This document shows positions 37,347 through 47,635 of a stretch of 64,000 bases of DNA, one piece after another. Numbering within the stretch: position 1 is the first letter of the stretch; the number at the start of each line of letters is the position of its first letter. Source of the stretch: Gammaproteobacteria bacterium. GTDB lineage: Bacteria; Pseudomonadota; Gammaproteobacteria; Tenderiales; Tenderiaceae. Under the pieces are notes generated by a model. The model saw only the letters and a list, made by a program, of their open reading frames with translations, was not told the origin of the DNA and did no database searches. A program made the position numbers and the translations under genes. Location of the stretch: contig JACQEP010000004.1 in the NCBI GenBank assembly GCA_016200485.1, positions 291,021-355,020 on the forward strand. Direction: 5' to 3'.

Positions 37347-38653
37347 AAAGGGTTGATACGGCTAAAGTGACATTATGGGGCGACCTCGTCGGCGCCGTCT
37401 CATGGTTAGATGATCGCGGCTACGGCGTTTTTGAATATGACAGGGCCTTTTTAAAAAAGGGGCTCGATATCTCCCCCCTCCACATGAGTCTGGATGACGC
37501 CAGAAAAGGGGATGGGATTTTCTCGTTTCCTTCTCTGAATAAAAATACATTCCTTGGTTTGCCAGGGCTGCTTGCGGATGCACTGCCTGATAAATTCGGC
37601 AACAGCATTATCGATGCCTGGCTGGCACGGCAAAGTCGTGATGGCGCGGGGTTCAGCCCCGTAGAAAGACTGTGCTATATGGGCAAACGCGGAATGGGGG
37701 CGCTGGAATTCTCTCCTGCGATTATCGCTAAATACGACAAGTCAGTACCAATTGAGATCACCGAGCTGATCGAGTTGGCACAGGAAATCATGAGTGAACG
37801 CAAGGCGCTGAGCGGTAACCTCGGGCGTTCGGAACAAGACAACGCCGATGCCGTGATGGATATTTTGCGCGTTGGCACTTCCGCGGGTGGCGCGCGACCC
37901 AAGGCCGTTATCGCCATGGACGACAAAGGGAATGTCCTATCCGGACAGGCTCCGGCGCCAGAGGGATACGATTATTGGATACTCAAATTTGATGGCGTTA
38001 CCGATCTGGAGTTGGGTGAACCGAGCGGGTACGGCCGTATTGAATATGCTTATTATTTGATGGCACAAGCCGCCGGCATCGATATGACCGAATGCCGGTT
38101 GCTGGAAGAAAGCGGACGTGCTCATTTCATGACGAAGCGCTTTGATCGTGTTGATGGCGAAAAGCTTCACATGCAATCACTATGCGGTATAGCACATTAT
38201 GACTTTAATATGGCGGGAGCATACAGTTATGAGCAGGCATTCGCGGTTATGCGTAGACTTCGCTTGAGCAAGGCGGAAGCCGTTCAGCAATATCGACGGA
38301 TAGTGTTTAGCATCATTGCGCGCGATCTAGACGATCACACCAAAAATATTTCTTTCTTGATGACTGCGGACGGAAAATGGAAATTATCTCCCGCGTACGA
38401 TGTCATATATTCACACAACCCGGCCGGCAAGTGGACCAATCAGCATCAAATGACTCTGAACGGTAAACGCGATCATTTTACGAAGGAAGATCTTATCGCC
38501 GTGGGTGACTCAATAAGCTTGTCGAAGCCCGATGAGGTTATCCATGACGTGGTAAGTGCGGTTGAAAGATGGCAGGAATTCGCGAAGACAGCGGGCATCA
38601 ATGATAAAACGATAAAGGAGATTTCACATAATCATAGACTGATGCTAGATTGA
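37340..38653 (+). CDS. hipA: HipA-family serine/threonine kinase toxin
   Basis: 437 residues. HipA kinases phosphorylate a cellular target (GltX in E. coli) and cause growth arrest. N-terminal subdomain with the GVFEYD and LPGLLADALPDKFGNSII elements; kinase part with the ATP-binding GTSAGGARPKAVIAM and YWILKFDG; catalytic loop ARDLDDHTKNISFL; activation segment LSPAYDVIY. All key residues appear intact, so the toxin is probably active. It overlaps hipB by seven bases. Confidence 0.93.
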   Translation: MVKRVDTAKVTLWGDLVGAVSWLDDRGYGVFEYDRAFLKKGLDISPLHMSLDDARKGDGIFSFPSLNKNTFLGLPGLLADALPDKFGNSIIDAWLARQSRDGAGFSPVERLCYMGKRGMGALEFSPAIIAKYDKSVPIEITELIELAQEIMSERKALSGNLGRSEQDNADAVMDILRVGTSAGGARPKAVIAMDDKGNVLSGQAPAPEGYDYWILKFDGVTDLELGEPSGYGRIEYAYYLMAQAAGIDMTECRLLEESGRAHFMTKRFDRVDGEKLHMQSLCGIAHYDFNMAGAYSYEQAFAVMRRLRLSKAEAVQQYRRIVFSIIARDLDDHTKNISFLMTADGKWKLSPAYDVIYSHNPAGKWTNQHQMTLNGKRDHFTKEDLIAVGDSISLSKPDEVIHDVVSAVERWQEFAKTAGINDKTIKEISHNHRLMLD

Positions 38654-39343
38654 CGGCGTACTGGTGCCGAGTCGTGATTGGAGTCGACGGTAAAGACTAA
38701 AAAAAAGAAGTGGGCCCGATGCATACGACATCCATATTGGATATTGCACTGGACCCTCTTCACAGTGTGTGCAGCTTCGCCTGTCCAAGACGTATGCGGA
38801 ATTTCCCTTACCTTAAGCCCCTACCCTCACACTTCTACAGATGCCTTTAATATTTACTACGTTACTTCGCGTCAATACTCAAAGAACACGAAGATTTTTC
38901 CCTGTTGGAAACAGCCTTTCGTCCATCTTACATCCGAGCCCGAACTGCAACTCTGAACAGCACCATTCCATGGGGAAACTACTTACCGAAAAGATTCAGT
39001 TAACTATTAGGAAGCTCTGAGGGAGTCGCCCTGGCTTCACGAACTCATCCGGAATGGTCACGGATAGATCGTTGGGCAGCCGCGATGCGAAACCAAGGTA
39101 TGGCAAGGCAGGCCCGCATTAATCAATGCAATACTCTAGTGTAGTTATACATTAATGTCAATATGTATAACTGATACTATAAATGATATTGTTTTTGAAA
39201 AAAGCTGATAATTAACAATAAGTTAATTATAGAGACTGAATTTAAATATAACCTTAAGCAAGAGTCCCTTTCCTGTTGGTGGTGTATCAAGTTCAAGGTT
39301 AGCGCGATGAATAGTCCACGACCACAACCGGAAGCCCACCTTA
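38654..39343. other. Intergenic stretch at the island's right edge
   Basis: About 690 bases without a convincing gene. A plus frame at 38678-38956 (92 residues) has a weak start and no recognised motif. No copy of the tRNA-Val end was seen. A perfect inverted repeat lies at 39143-39172; the rest is AT-rich towards the end. Confidence 0.45.
39143..39172. repeat. Perfect 10-bp inverted repeat
   Basis: AGTTATACAT (39143-39152) mirrors ATGTATAACT (39163-39172) over a 10-base AT-rich spacer. It resembles a site for a dimeric regulator or recombinase and lies near the island boundary. Confidence 0.6.
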
Positions 39344-42300
39344 TCACCCAGCACTCGCCCACTCACGCCAGCCACCGAGCAACGGAAAATACAACCCAAG
39401 CCGTATGGGGCGCTCATCAAACTGCCGGACCATCGTGGCATAACGATCCAACTGGGCGCGATAACGAAGCATTTCTTGATCGAGAAATTCTTCCACATCA
39501 CCGCCCTGATGCGAACCCGTCTTATAATCCACAATCCAGCGCACCCCATCTCGATCCACAAAAGTACGGTCAATAATGATATTGACTACCCGATCACGCC
39601 ATAGACCACTGATGGCCAGCTCATTTCCCATTTCCTGGTGTTGCGACGATAACAGCCATCGTCCTCGTTCATCCCTTAACGCTTTACGCAGACCATTGAG
39701 CACTATACTGCCTGTGTCGGCCAGATTTCGCTCAGGTATAGCCATTTGTTTTAATAGGTGAGCGCAATATTGTTCCATGTTTGCCACACGCAACTCGTCC
39801 CAATGCTCGGCACCGCCATCACTGGCGACCCGTTGCAGCAGTCGATGCAGGACAATGCCTATGCTCCGCGCCAATTCTCCGGCCCAGAGAAAATCCACAC
39901 CTTCATTAGTATCAATGATTGGAGACTCCATTATTGCGCCCACACTGAGTGGTAGCACAGGCATCTGCCAATCCATTTTTAAACGCCGCAGAGTAGAGTT
40001 CTGGCTGCGAGCCACCTTTGCCTGCTTTTCAGGGACATGATGTTCATATATTGACTGCACCATGGGCCACAACAAATGCAGTAACGAGCTGCGTTGCGGC
40101 GGCCGTATTTTGTTATCAGCACCTACCGTTGTATGCCCCAGCAGATGCAACTGTTTACGGGCGCGGGTAATGCTGACATATAACACCCGGCCTGATTCAT
40201 ATCTGGCTTTCTGCTTATCGATGCGTCGAAGATAGGCGTAGGTCGCTTCATGCTCGTCTGCCACGGCGCGTACCGGTGCCAGTAATAACTCACCTTCCTC
40301 TGCACCTGCGCGTTCCATCCACATCAGTAGCCGGTTTTCATCAGGCGGAGCCTTGCGACCCAAGCCGGGCATGATGACGGTATCAAATTCCAGGCCTTTT
40401 GATTTATGAATCGTCATTAATTGTAACCGGGCATCGGCTTTTACGTCTGGGCGTGCAAAAAGCCGGGACAGCCGTTCATCCAGCACTTCAAAATCACTTA
40501 AATCCGCGGCCTGATCAAGCTCATCGAGCAGATCAAAAAATACAGCGGCATCTTCCAGGTCGGTGTCATTTTCCACGCAGCCCGGGGCGCCCAGGGCCAG
40601 CCACGCACGCTCTACCGTCGCCCGCAATGTGCGTTGCCGCCGTTGCAGTAACGCCACCTGGAATACGCTTCGCAGCCGCTGTAAACGCTGTTGCCCCACT
40701 ACCGACAGTGCCTGGCAACGCACCGGATCATTGATATGATCCCAAACAGTGGTTTGTAGATCATTGCCCACCAAGGCATGCAAATCCTGCAATTCCAGAC
40801 CACACCATGGTGCACGCAGAATCGCCAACCATGAAATGCGGTCTGCGGGATGCAATAAGGCGCAGGTCAAGGAGCGTAAATCCTGGATTACAGGCCGCTC
40901 TCCCAATGGTTCGATTTCGACGGCCTGGAAGCGCAACCCTGCCTGCTTCAATGCTGGGACAATCGCGGCCAAATGACTACGCGCGCGCACCAAGATAGCT
41001 ATGCTGCCTTGTGGGTCTCGTACCTGAGCCTCTCGCACCAGTTCAATGATTTTCTCAGATTCAGCTTCGGCATCATGAGATAAGAATGGATGTATCCGCA
41101 CGCCGTGCAGATTTAGCACATCACGAAATGCACGAGAATCTGTATAAGTTACGGCGCCCGTGCCGATGTCTTCGTGTTGCGGCAGCACATGACAAAATGT
41201 TTGATTGACCCAGTCAACGATGCCGCGCTGCGAACGGAAGTTGACTTGCAAGGTCAATGGCGTTAACGCGACGTGGCCAATCCCCTGGCGCCGGGCGCGC
41301 AGGTATAGACCGACCTCTGCTTCACGGAAGCGATAAATCGATTGCATTGGATCACCGACCACAAACAGCGTGCGGCCGTCACCCGCTTGCCAACCTGCGG
41401 TAAGACGTTCCAGCAAACCATATTGGCCAAAGGAAGTATCCTGGAATTCATCCAACAGCAGATGGCGAATACGATAATCAAGAGTTAGCGCCAGATCAGT
41501 CGGCGCGTCCGCTGCGCCCAAGGCCAGCAAGGCCGATTGCGAAATCTCACTAAAATCCACCTGTCCCTGTTGATTGAACACTACGCGCAGATGCGCTGCC
41601 GCCATCACCAGCAGCTCACACAAGGCCTCAACCACTTGCCATTGTTCTTCGTTATAGGCTGGTTCTGGTAAATGACGAATATCATTTAGCCGCTCACCCA
41701 AATCAGGAACTGCCGCCAAGACGGCTAATACAGCCTCGGCACGGGCTTTCATATGTTTGAATTGCTCGGCCTCGGTCTGGTCTTTAGTGCTCGATGGTGC
41801 GGGAAATCCTAACCGCTTATCCAGACGGCGGCGCCATTCACCATCCTTACTAAGCATCAAGCCCGCAAGCGCCATCCACTGCTCACGCCCTGCGACATCA
41901 GTTGCGGGAAGTTCCGTCATCTCCACAAATACGCGTAAAGGATGACCGGTTTCAACATTGGCCGCTGCAAACCGCAATACAGATATTGTCTCTGCCACCA
42001 GATCTTCCGGCCACAAACGACGCGCCACAACTAACGCATCGCTAATCGCGCCTTTCAGCGCAGATTCCAAAAGCAACCGCCGCTGAGGTTCGCTACGGAA
42101 ATTGACGAGATGCCGCAACCATTGATCACGCCGTGCCAGCATACTGACCAGCATCGATTCGGCGAGGCCAATATTATTGTCCAGATGCCGCAGCAAAGTT
42201 TCGATGGCGGGCGTCCAATCAGTGCCTTGTTCCAAATCTTCCAGCGTTCGGCGCGCAGCGGCACGATATAACTCCGATGAATCCTCTGCGATGCCCGGCA

Positions 42301-42712
42301 TGGCGCCAAAACCAGAGGTCAATGGCAGCCTGCGCGTCAACCAGGCGCAGAGCGAGTCAATGGTCTGAATGGCGAGCCGTGCGGGATACTGCAACAAATT
42401 CCAGCTACAAGTTCGGTCACGCTCGAGCGCAGCGCGCGCCAATTCCCAGGTCTTGAGTGCATGCGGATCATCGGGAGGTGATTCAACCGCCGATTGCAAC
42501 GCTTCGACAATACGACTGCGCATCTCGCCCGCTGCTTTGCGCGTGAAAGTAATGGCGACAATTTCCTCGGGCCGTTCGGCCTGTGCGAGCAAGGTCAAAA
42601 ACCGCTGGGTAATCAGCCCTGTTTTGCCCGAGCCAGCAGGCGCCTGGACGATAAAAGATCGCGTCGGATCAAGTGCGGCCTGACGTTGCCGGGCATCAAT
42701 GACGTCAGTCAT
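39344..42712 (-). CDS. RecB/AddA-like UvrD-family helicase-nuclease
   Basis: 1122 residues from ATG 42712. It belongs to the SF1A helicases of double-strand-break processing: Walker A in APAGSGKTGLITQRFL, AITFTRKAAGEM, DEFQDTSFGQYGLLERL (motif II), GDPMQSIYRFREAEVGL, and MTIHKSKGLEFDTVIMP. The C-terminus carries a PD-(D/E)XK nuclease core: DRDGVRWIVDYKTGSHQGGD with QLDRYATMV. It pairs with the AddB-like gene upstream (8-base overlap), so the two likely form a RecBCD/AddAB-like complex. Confidence 0.93.
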   Translation of the reverse strand: MTDVIDARQRQAALDPTRSFIVQAPAGSGKTGLITQRFLTLLAQAERPEEIVAITFTRKAAGEMRSRIVEALQSAVESPPDDPHALKTWELARAALERDRTCSWNLLQYPARLAIQTIDSLCAWLTRRLPLTSGFGAMPGIAEDSSELYRAAARRTLEDLEQGTDWTPAIETLLRHLDNNIGLAESMLVSMLARRDQWLRHLVNFRSEPQRRLLLESALKGAISDALVVARRLWPEDLVAETISVLRFAAANVETGHPLRVFVEMTELPATDVAGREQWMALAGLMLSKDGEWRRRLDKRLGFPAPSSTKDQTEAEQFKHMKARAEAVLAVLAAVPDLGERLNDIRHLPEPAYNEEQWQVVEALCELLVMAAAHLRVVFNQQGQVDFSEISQSALLALGAADAPTDLALTLDYRIRHLLLDEFQDTSFGQYGLLERLTAGWQAGDGRTLFVVGDPMQSIYRFREAEVGLYLRARRQGIGHVALTPLTLQVNFRSQRGIVDWVNQTFCHVLPQHEDIGTGAVTYTDSRAFRDVLNLHGVRIHPFLSHDAEAESEKIIELVREAQVRDPQGSIAILVRARSHLAAIVPALKQAGLRFQAVEIEPLGERPVIQDLRSLTCALLHPADRISWLAILRAPWCGLELQDLHALVGNDLQTTVWDHINDPVRCQALSVVGQQRLQRLRSVFQVALLQRRQRTLRATVERAWLALGAPGCVENDTDLEDAAVFFDLLDELDQAADLSDFEVLDERLSRLFARPDVKADARLQLMTIHKSKGLEFDTVIMPGLGRKAPPDENRLLMWMERAGAEEGELLLAPVRAVADEHEATYAYLRRIDKQKARYESGRVLYVSITRARKQLHLLGHTTVGADNKIRPPQRSSLLHLLWPMVQSIYEHHVPEKQAKVARSQNSTLRRLKMDWQMPVLPLSVGAIMESPIIDTNEGVDFLWAGELARSIGIVLHRLLQRVASDGGAEHWDELRVANMEQYCAHLLKQMAIPERNLADTGSIVLNGLRKALRDERGRWLLSSQHQEMGNELAISGLWRDRVVNIIIDRTFVDRDGVRWIVDYKTGSHQGGDVEEFLDQEMLRYRAQLDRYATMVRQFDERPIRLGLYFPLLGGWREWASAG

Positions 42713-45416
42713 TGCTTTCTCCCTCATCGCTGGCGCTTTCTTCTTCTACTCTATAACCTATTTCATTGATCCGGCAGAATGCGGCCAGATCACAATACAT
42801 GCATGTCTCTGGCCCTTTTTTCGGATCGACACTGGCAACGCCGTGCCGGAATTCAGCCGCCAATCGTTCCAGCACCTGCCGCCATTCCTGCTGTAGCGAT
42901 TCCCAGTCCGGTTTACCGATATCGTATTTCGTATCGTTGAAGCGCTCGATGCCCGGCGCAACTTCTGCATCACAACTCAAACCGATAAAGCGCTGCTCGC
43001 GTGGTGACAGCCAGGCGAAGGCAACCGCCTCTACACTTTCATCATGCGTTACGGCATATAACGGTAACTGTGGCTCATCAGGACGCGTACCGAACCAATC
43101 GGCAATCCTGGGTCTGGCGGTTTTGTAGTCGATGATCATGGCACCACCATCCGCCAACCGATCGATGCGATCGGCCTTGACCTCAAACTCCAAACCGGAG
43201 ATATTCACTTTCCGTTTCTGTTCGGTGGCAACCACATTGAAGGGTGGCCTTTGCGCTTCCTGTTCCAGCCAGCTCAAACTAATATTCACCAATCGCTCTT
43301 GCTCCAGTGCAGTGAAGCGGGCGGTAAAAACATGCGGATAATCTTTTGCCTCTACCGCCAACACCTGATCAACCGCGGAAGTTACAAATTCCCGACGCTG
43401 CATCACATCAAGCGCCAATAATTGTTGCTGGTCTTGCAGACGCTGCCAGATCAATTCCAAGACACTGTGCAGCAAACTGCCGCGCTCAGCCGCGGACAAC
43501 CCTGAGGCAGGCACTTCCAACGCCTGCGCCCCCAAGCGGTAACGACCAAAGGCGCGGAACGGACATGCGGCCTGATCGCGAAACACGCCACTACCGCCTG
43601 CAACGGCACTGCCTGCTGCCAACGCCGGCCCATTGCTATCAACATAGTGTTCGATAACCGCATTGTTGCGAATCAAGGCGCGATAATCGGCATATTCCGG
43701 CAATTGCAACTCGTTCAGCATCACTTCCGGCAAATGCACAAGCAACGGACTCGCCCGTAATTCGCGATCTTGTTCCCGCTGCGGATAACTGACAATCACT
43801 TCCGGCGCTGCTGACAACAATCGTGCGGTAACTTTACGTGCAAATTCGAGTTCACGTTCCGCCGAGGCATGCGGCATCGCAAGCCGCCGTTGCAACGATA
43901 TCGGTAAAAATGGATTGGGTTGCGGCACAGGCGGCCAAACCTCATCATGCAAACCGGCCACCCACACATGATCGAAGTCCAGGCCTGCCGCTTCCAGCAA
44001 ACCCAGTACTTGAACCGGCTGTTCCGTGGTTTGTGATTGAAAGATCACCGTCTTGGCGGCTTGTTGCAGGCGCGATAACGTTTGCTTCAAAGACAGCTTG
44101 CCACTCACCTCATCCAAGGCGGCAAATTGCGCCAGCAACTGTTTCCAGGCGGCAACGGCCTGATACTCGTCACTGTTTAATGAACGCTCCCCCGGCCAGC
44201 CCATCGCGCGCAGCATCTGGCTCAATGGCTCAACCCACTGGCTGGGCAATAAGCGATTAGGCTTCGCATCAAGCAGCTGCCGTAACTCGGTCAAATTGCG
44301 CGCCAACTGAGGACATGCCCACGCCAGTGACTGGTTTAATGCCGTCGCCATTCGCAACACGGTACGCAATGAGACTAGCGCCTCGCCATGCCGCCGCAGG
44401 CGCGCATCGAGCAAGGCCCGACGCGACATTTCGCTCTCGGCCGCCCCGAGATGAGGTGACAGTAACAAGCGCCCCACCGCCTCCAGCGGCATGGTGCCGC
44501 TTGCCAGTTCAAGAATCGCCAATGCAGAAGCCACTACCGGTAATTGCTGTAATGCAACTCCCAGCGACACGTTATAGGGCCGGGGCGCCTCTGGCCCCTG
44601 CTCCAGCAAGCGTGCCGGGCACAACACTTCGTCGAAAATGGTGAAGAGCCGCGCACGCTGGCCCGCCAAATCCGGAACCACGACCGCAACCCGCCGTTCG
44701 CCACGTTCCAACAAGTCACGTACCCATAACGCGGCCTTGCGTAATTCTGCCGCGCTCTCGGCACACGCCACACGGCGCGCCTTGCCGTTGCCGATCTCCG
44801 GCACTGCAATCTCCACGGTCACACCCGCCTGCCGCAATGCCCCAATCAAAGCCTGTTGTTGTGGTGTGACATCATCAAATCCAAACCAGATGATCTGCGA
44901 CGGCAGTGAAATTCGTTTCAGCTTCAGTTCATCGATCAACAATTCAGGCAGCAGTGCAGGATCCAGCCAGCCTTTTTGCACGCAGCGCCGTTCATAGTCG
45001 TGAGCCCAATCACAGAAAGCCTGCACATCGGATTGATCCGATGCGGCTAAATCGCGCACATTCAATCGCCACTGCTTTAACGTGCGCCATGCCTGCATGG
45101 CACTGTGCACTGTCGCTGAAATGCTCAGCAGATCCTGACCCACTGCCGAATCACGAATCACCGACTCCCATACCACCTCGGCTTGCGCGTCAGTCAACAG
45201 CCGGTATCGCACCTGAGCCGGATCGACAAACCCTATCTCATCCCAGCACTGCTCGACCCAGGCTGTCCACAGCAACACCTGCGGCGTCTGCCACACACGC
45301 TTGCCCTGGGCTTGCTGCTGATCGGCATAATGCTGACGGACGTGACGCGCCAAACGGCGGTTGACGGTGAGTACCGTCGCCCCAGTTTCCAGCGCGTTAA
45401 TTAACAGCGATGACAT
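42705..45416 (-). CDS. AddB-like PD-(D/E)XK nuclease (TIGR03623-type DNA repair protein)
   Basis: 903 residues from ATG 45416 (a TTG at 45440 is possible). The N-terminal part resembles an inactivated helicase domain. The C-terminal nuclease has GGAMIIDYKTARPRIADW and QLPLYAVT. Cysteines ACPFRAFGRYRLGA plus the terminal C-x2-C-x5-C (ETCMYCDLAAFC) fit the iron-sulphur cluster that stabilises AddB nucleases. It is translated with the RecB/AddA-like partner. This arrangement replaces recBCD in some gammaproteobacteria. Confidence 0.88.
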   Translation of the reverse strand: MSSLLINALETGATVLTVNRRLARHVRQHYADQQQAQGKRVWQTPQVLLWTAWVEQCWDEIGFVDPAQVRYRLLTDAQAEVVWESVIRDSAVGQDLLSISATVHSAMQAWRTLKQWRLNVRDLAASDQSDVQAFCDWAHDYERRCVQKGWLDPALLPELLIDELKLKRISLPSQIIWFGFDDVTPQQQALIGALRQAGVTVEIAVPEIGNGKARRVACAESAAELRKAALWVRDLLERGERRVAVVVPDLAGQRARLFTIFDEVLCPARLLEQGPEAPRPYNVSLGVALQQLPVVASALAILELASGTMPLEAVGRLLLSPHLGAAESEMSRRALLDARLRRHGEALVSLRTVLRMATALNQSLAWACPQLARNLTELRQLLDAKPNRLLPSQWVEPLSQMLRAMGWPGERSLNSDEYQAVAAWKQLLAQFAALDEVSGKLSLKQTLSRLQQAAKTVIFQSQTTEQPVQVLGLLEAAGLDFDHVWVAGLHDEVWPPVPQPNPFLPISLQRRLAMPHASAERELEFARKVTARLLSAAPEVIVSYPQREQDRELRASPLLVHLPEVMLNELQLPEYADYRALIRNNAVIEHYVDSNGPALAAGSAVAGGSGVFRDQAACPFRAFGRYRLGAQALEVPASGLSAAERGSLLHSVLELIWQRLQDQQQLLALDVMQRREFVTSAVDQVLAVEAKDYPHVFTARFTALEQERLVNISLSWLEQEAQRPPFNVVATEQKRKVNISGLEFEVKADRIDRLADGGAMIIDYKTARPRIADWFGTRPDEPQLPLYAVTHDESVEAVAFAWLSPREQRFIGLSCDAEVAPGIERFNDTKYDIGKPDWESLQQEWRQVLERLAAEFRHGVASVDPKKGPETCMYCDLAAFCRINEIGYRVEEESASDEGESND

Positions 45417-45526
45417 TGCCCTATCTCTACCTGCAGACAAAGTATCTAGACCTGAAACACATATCGTGTAAAAATCAAAGACATATTCGTTAAGCCTATC
45501 AGGAATTTGCGATTTTCGCCCAGATC

Positions 45527-46993
45527 ATGAGCCACCTCCGCGCTTTGTTTGCCCTGCTGTTGCTATTCTCGCCATTCCCAACATTGGCGGCCAGCGGCGA
45601 AGCTACACTCGACCTGACCAATACCGGCTATGGTCTCATCGCCCTGATTTTGTTTGTCATCGCCTATGCCCTGGTCATCGGCGAAGAGTTCCTGCACCTG
45701 CGCAAATCCAAACCGGTCATCGTCGCTGCGGGCCTGATCTGGTTTCTGGTCGCCATTGCTTATGCCGTGAGCGGAGACACGCACACTGCCGCCGAGGCCG
45801 TACGCCATAACTTACTTGAATATGGCGAGTTGCTGCTGTTCCTGATTGCGGCCATGACTTACATTAATGTGCTCGAAGAACGCAACATGTTCGCCGCGCT
45901 ACGCACCTGGTTGATTGCCTCCGGTTATTCGTTACGCACCATTTTCTGGCTCACCGGCCTATTGGCATTCTTCATCTCGCCAGTGGCCGATAATCTGACC
46001 ACCGCCTTGTTGATGGGCGCGGTGGCTGTTGCCGTCGGCGCCGGACAACCCACATTTATAGTCGTATCGTGCATCAGCATTGTCGTTGCCGCCAATGCCG
46101 GCGGTGCCTTCAGTCCGTTTGGCGACATCACCACGCTGATGGTCTGGCAAAAAGGCGTTGTCACTTTTACCGAGTTTTTTGATCTTTTCCTGCCATCTCT
46201 GATCAACTGGCTGGTCCCGGCGTTATTCATGTCATTTGCCGTCCCCAAGACCCGGCCGACAGCCGCATCAGAAGGTGTTGAAATCAAAAAGGGTGGATTC
46301 GTGGTTCTTGCCTTATTCCTGCTGACCATTACTCTGGCCGTCACCAGTCACATGTTCCTGCATCTGCCGCCGGTGATGGGCATGATGACCGGCCTCGGCT
46401 TGCTCAAGCTCTACGGTTACCGTCTTCGTCATCACGACAAAAAACCGGGCAATTCCTACACCACTGGCCCCGAGGTTGCAGGATTACAGATCAATCTCGA
46501 CGACCCGGAATTTCAAAAGCATTTCAAACCCCGGCATCGTCCGTTCGATATTTTCATCAGCATCAAACGGGTCGAATGGGACACCCTGATGTTTTTCTAT
46601 GGTGTGATCCTGTGTGTCGGCGGCCTGGGCACAATTGGCTATCTGGCCCTGCTTTCCAATACATTTTATGGAGAACTTGGACCGACATGGGCCAACATCC
46701 TGATTGGCATATTGTCGGCGATAGTCGACAACATCCCAGTGATGTACGCCGTACTGACCATGAATCCCGAGATGTCTCACGGACAGTGGTTATTGGTAAC
46801 GCTCACGGCAGGGGTAGGTGGTTCGCTGCTCTCAATCGGCTCAGCCGCTGGCGTTGGTTTAATGGGTCAAGCACGCGGCATCTACACCTTCTTTGCCCAT
46901 CTGAAATGGGCTTGGGCCATCGCTCTCGGCTATGCCGCCAGCATCTGGGTGCATCTATGGCTCAATGCAGACTTAATGAATGTTTATAAGTGA
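45527..46993 (+). CDS. nhaD: Sodium:proton antiporter NhaD
   Basis: 488 residues with an N-terminal signal-like segment and about 12 membrane helices. NhaD exchanges Na+ or Li+ for H+ at the inner membrane. ISPVADNLTTALLMGAV and NAGGAFSPFGDITTLMVWQ are the conserved ion-transporter family motifs, and AIVDNIPVMYAVLTM is the second charged helix region. Frequent in halotolerant and alkaliphilic gammaproteobacteria. It is divergent from the helicase genes. Confidence 0.94.
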   Translation: MSHLRALFALLLLFSPFPTLAASGEATLDLTNTGYGLIALILFVIAYALVIGEEFLHLRKSKPVIVAAGLIWFLVAIAYAVSGDTHTAAEAVRHNLLEYGELLLFLIAAMTYINVLEERNMFAALRTWLIASGYSLRTIFWLTGLLAFFISPVADNLTTALLMGAVAVAVGAGQPTFIVVSCISIVVAANAGGAFSPFGDITTLMVWQKGVVTFTEFFDLFLPSLINWLVPALFMSFAVPKTRPTAASEGVEIKKGGFVVLALFLLTITLAVTSHMFLHLPPVMGMMTGLGLLKLYGYRLRHHDKKPGNSYTTGPEVAGLQINLDDPEFQKHFKPRHRPFDIFISIKRVEWDTLMFFYGVILCVGGLGTIGYLALLSNTFYGELGPTWANILIGILSAIVDNIPVMYAVLTMNPEMSHGQWLLVTLTAGVGGSLLSIGSAAGVGLMGQARGIYTFFAHLKWAWAIALGYAASIWVHLWLNADLMNVYK

Positions 46994-47451
46994 AGCAACA
47001 CCAGCTCGTATTTAATCAATACGACATAAAAGACCAGCAAGAAATACAAGAAATGGCTGACGCGCGCCCGACCGAACAGAATAAAGTTCTTGTGCGCGAT
47101 GAGAATCATCAGCCCCAGCCCCGTCAAGACAAACTTGGCGGTGATAAATAACATCACATCCCGCTCAATCAGCAGCTGCATGAAGGGATTTACCTCAGTG
47201 GCAATCCCGGAACTGATTAAATTCAGCGTCATCGCCGCATCGACACAGCACAACAGCGCGATGCTGAACGTGATCATCATCCAGCGCCAGTCATAACGAT
47301 CGACATACGCATTGACAGCATCTTCGGCACGGCGAAAATATGCCCGCTGCCCGCGTAACGTAAACACCGGACGATACATGCGTTGGTAACGTCGATCATT
47401 AGCTGATCGGCGGTCTATTCCAGGCCTGCCAAAGGATTCGGATTCTTGCAT
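46984..47451 (-). CDS. DUF5658-type membrane protein
   Basis: 155 residues with a basic N-terminal region (FGRPGIDRRSANDRRYQR) and three or four membrane helices. The DAAMTLNLISSGIATEVNPFMQ and AKFVLTGLGLMILIAHKN segments match the DUF5658 family, whose function is unknown. It converges with nhaD and overlaps it by 10 bases, so the two may interfere in transcription. Confidence 0.75.
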   Translation of the reverse strand: MQESESFGRPGIDRRSANDRRYQRMYRPVFTLRGQRAYFRRAEDAVNAYVDRYDWRWMMITFSIALLCCVDAAMTLNLISSGIATEVNPFMQLLIERDVMLFITAKFVLTGLGLMILIAHKNFILFGRARVSHFLYFLLVFYVVLIKYELVLLHL

Positions 47452-47635
47452 TATTAATTCTCCCTGACCCAGAACATTTTCTCCATGGAATGCGGCCCGC
47501 TATATCCCATGTTTATTATGGTCATTAGTTTATTCGATTCCTAAACACTTGCCTAGCCTCTTGAAATACATTAAAAAAACATAACATGCTGTTTTTAATA
47601 ACTATTTTATATAGCCCCTGGTTAACACCCGCTAA

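Noticed and set aside
38678..38956. A 92-codon plus frame after hipA
   Set aside because: Weak start, no motif, and no clear homologue recognised by eye.
32531..39343. Second tRNA-Val att copy at the island's right edge
   Set aside because: I searched by eye for the tRNA 3' end and did not find a convincing copy; the island boundary stays uncertain.
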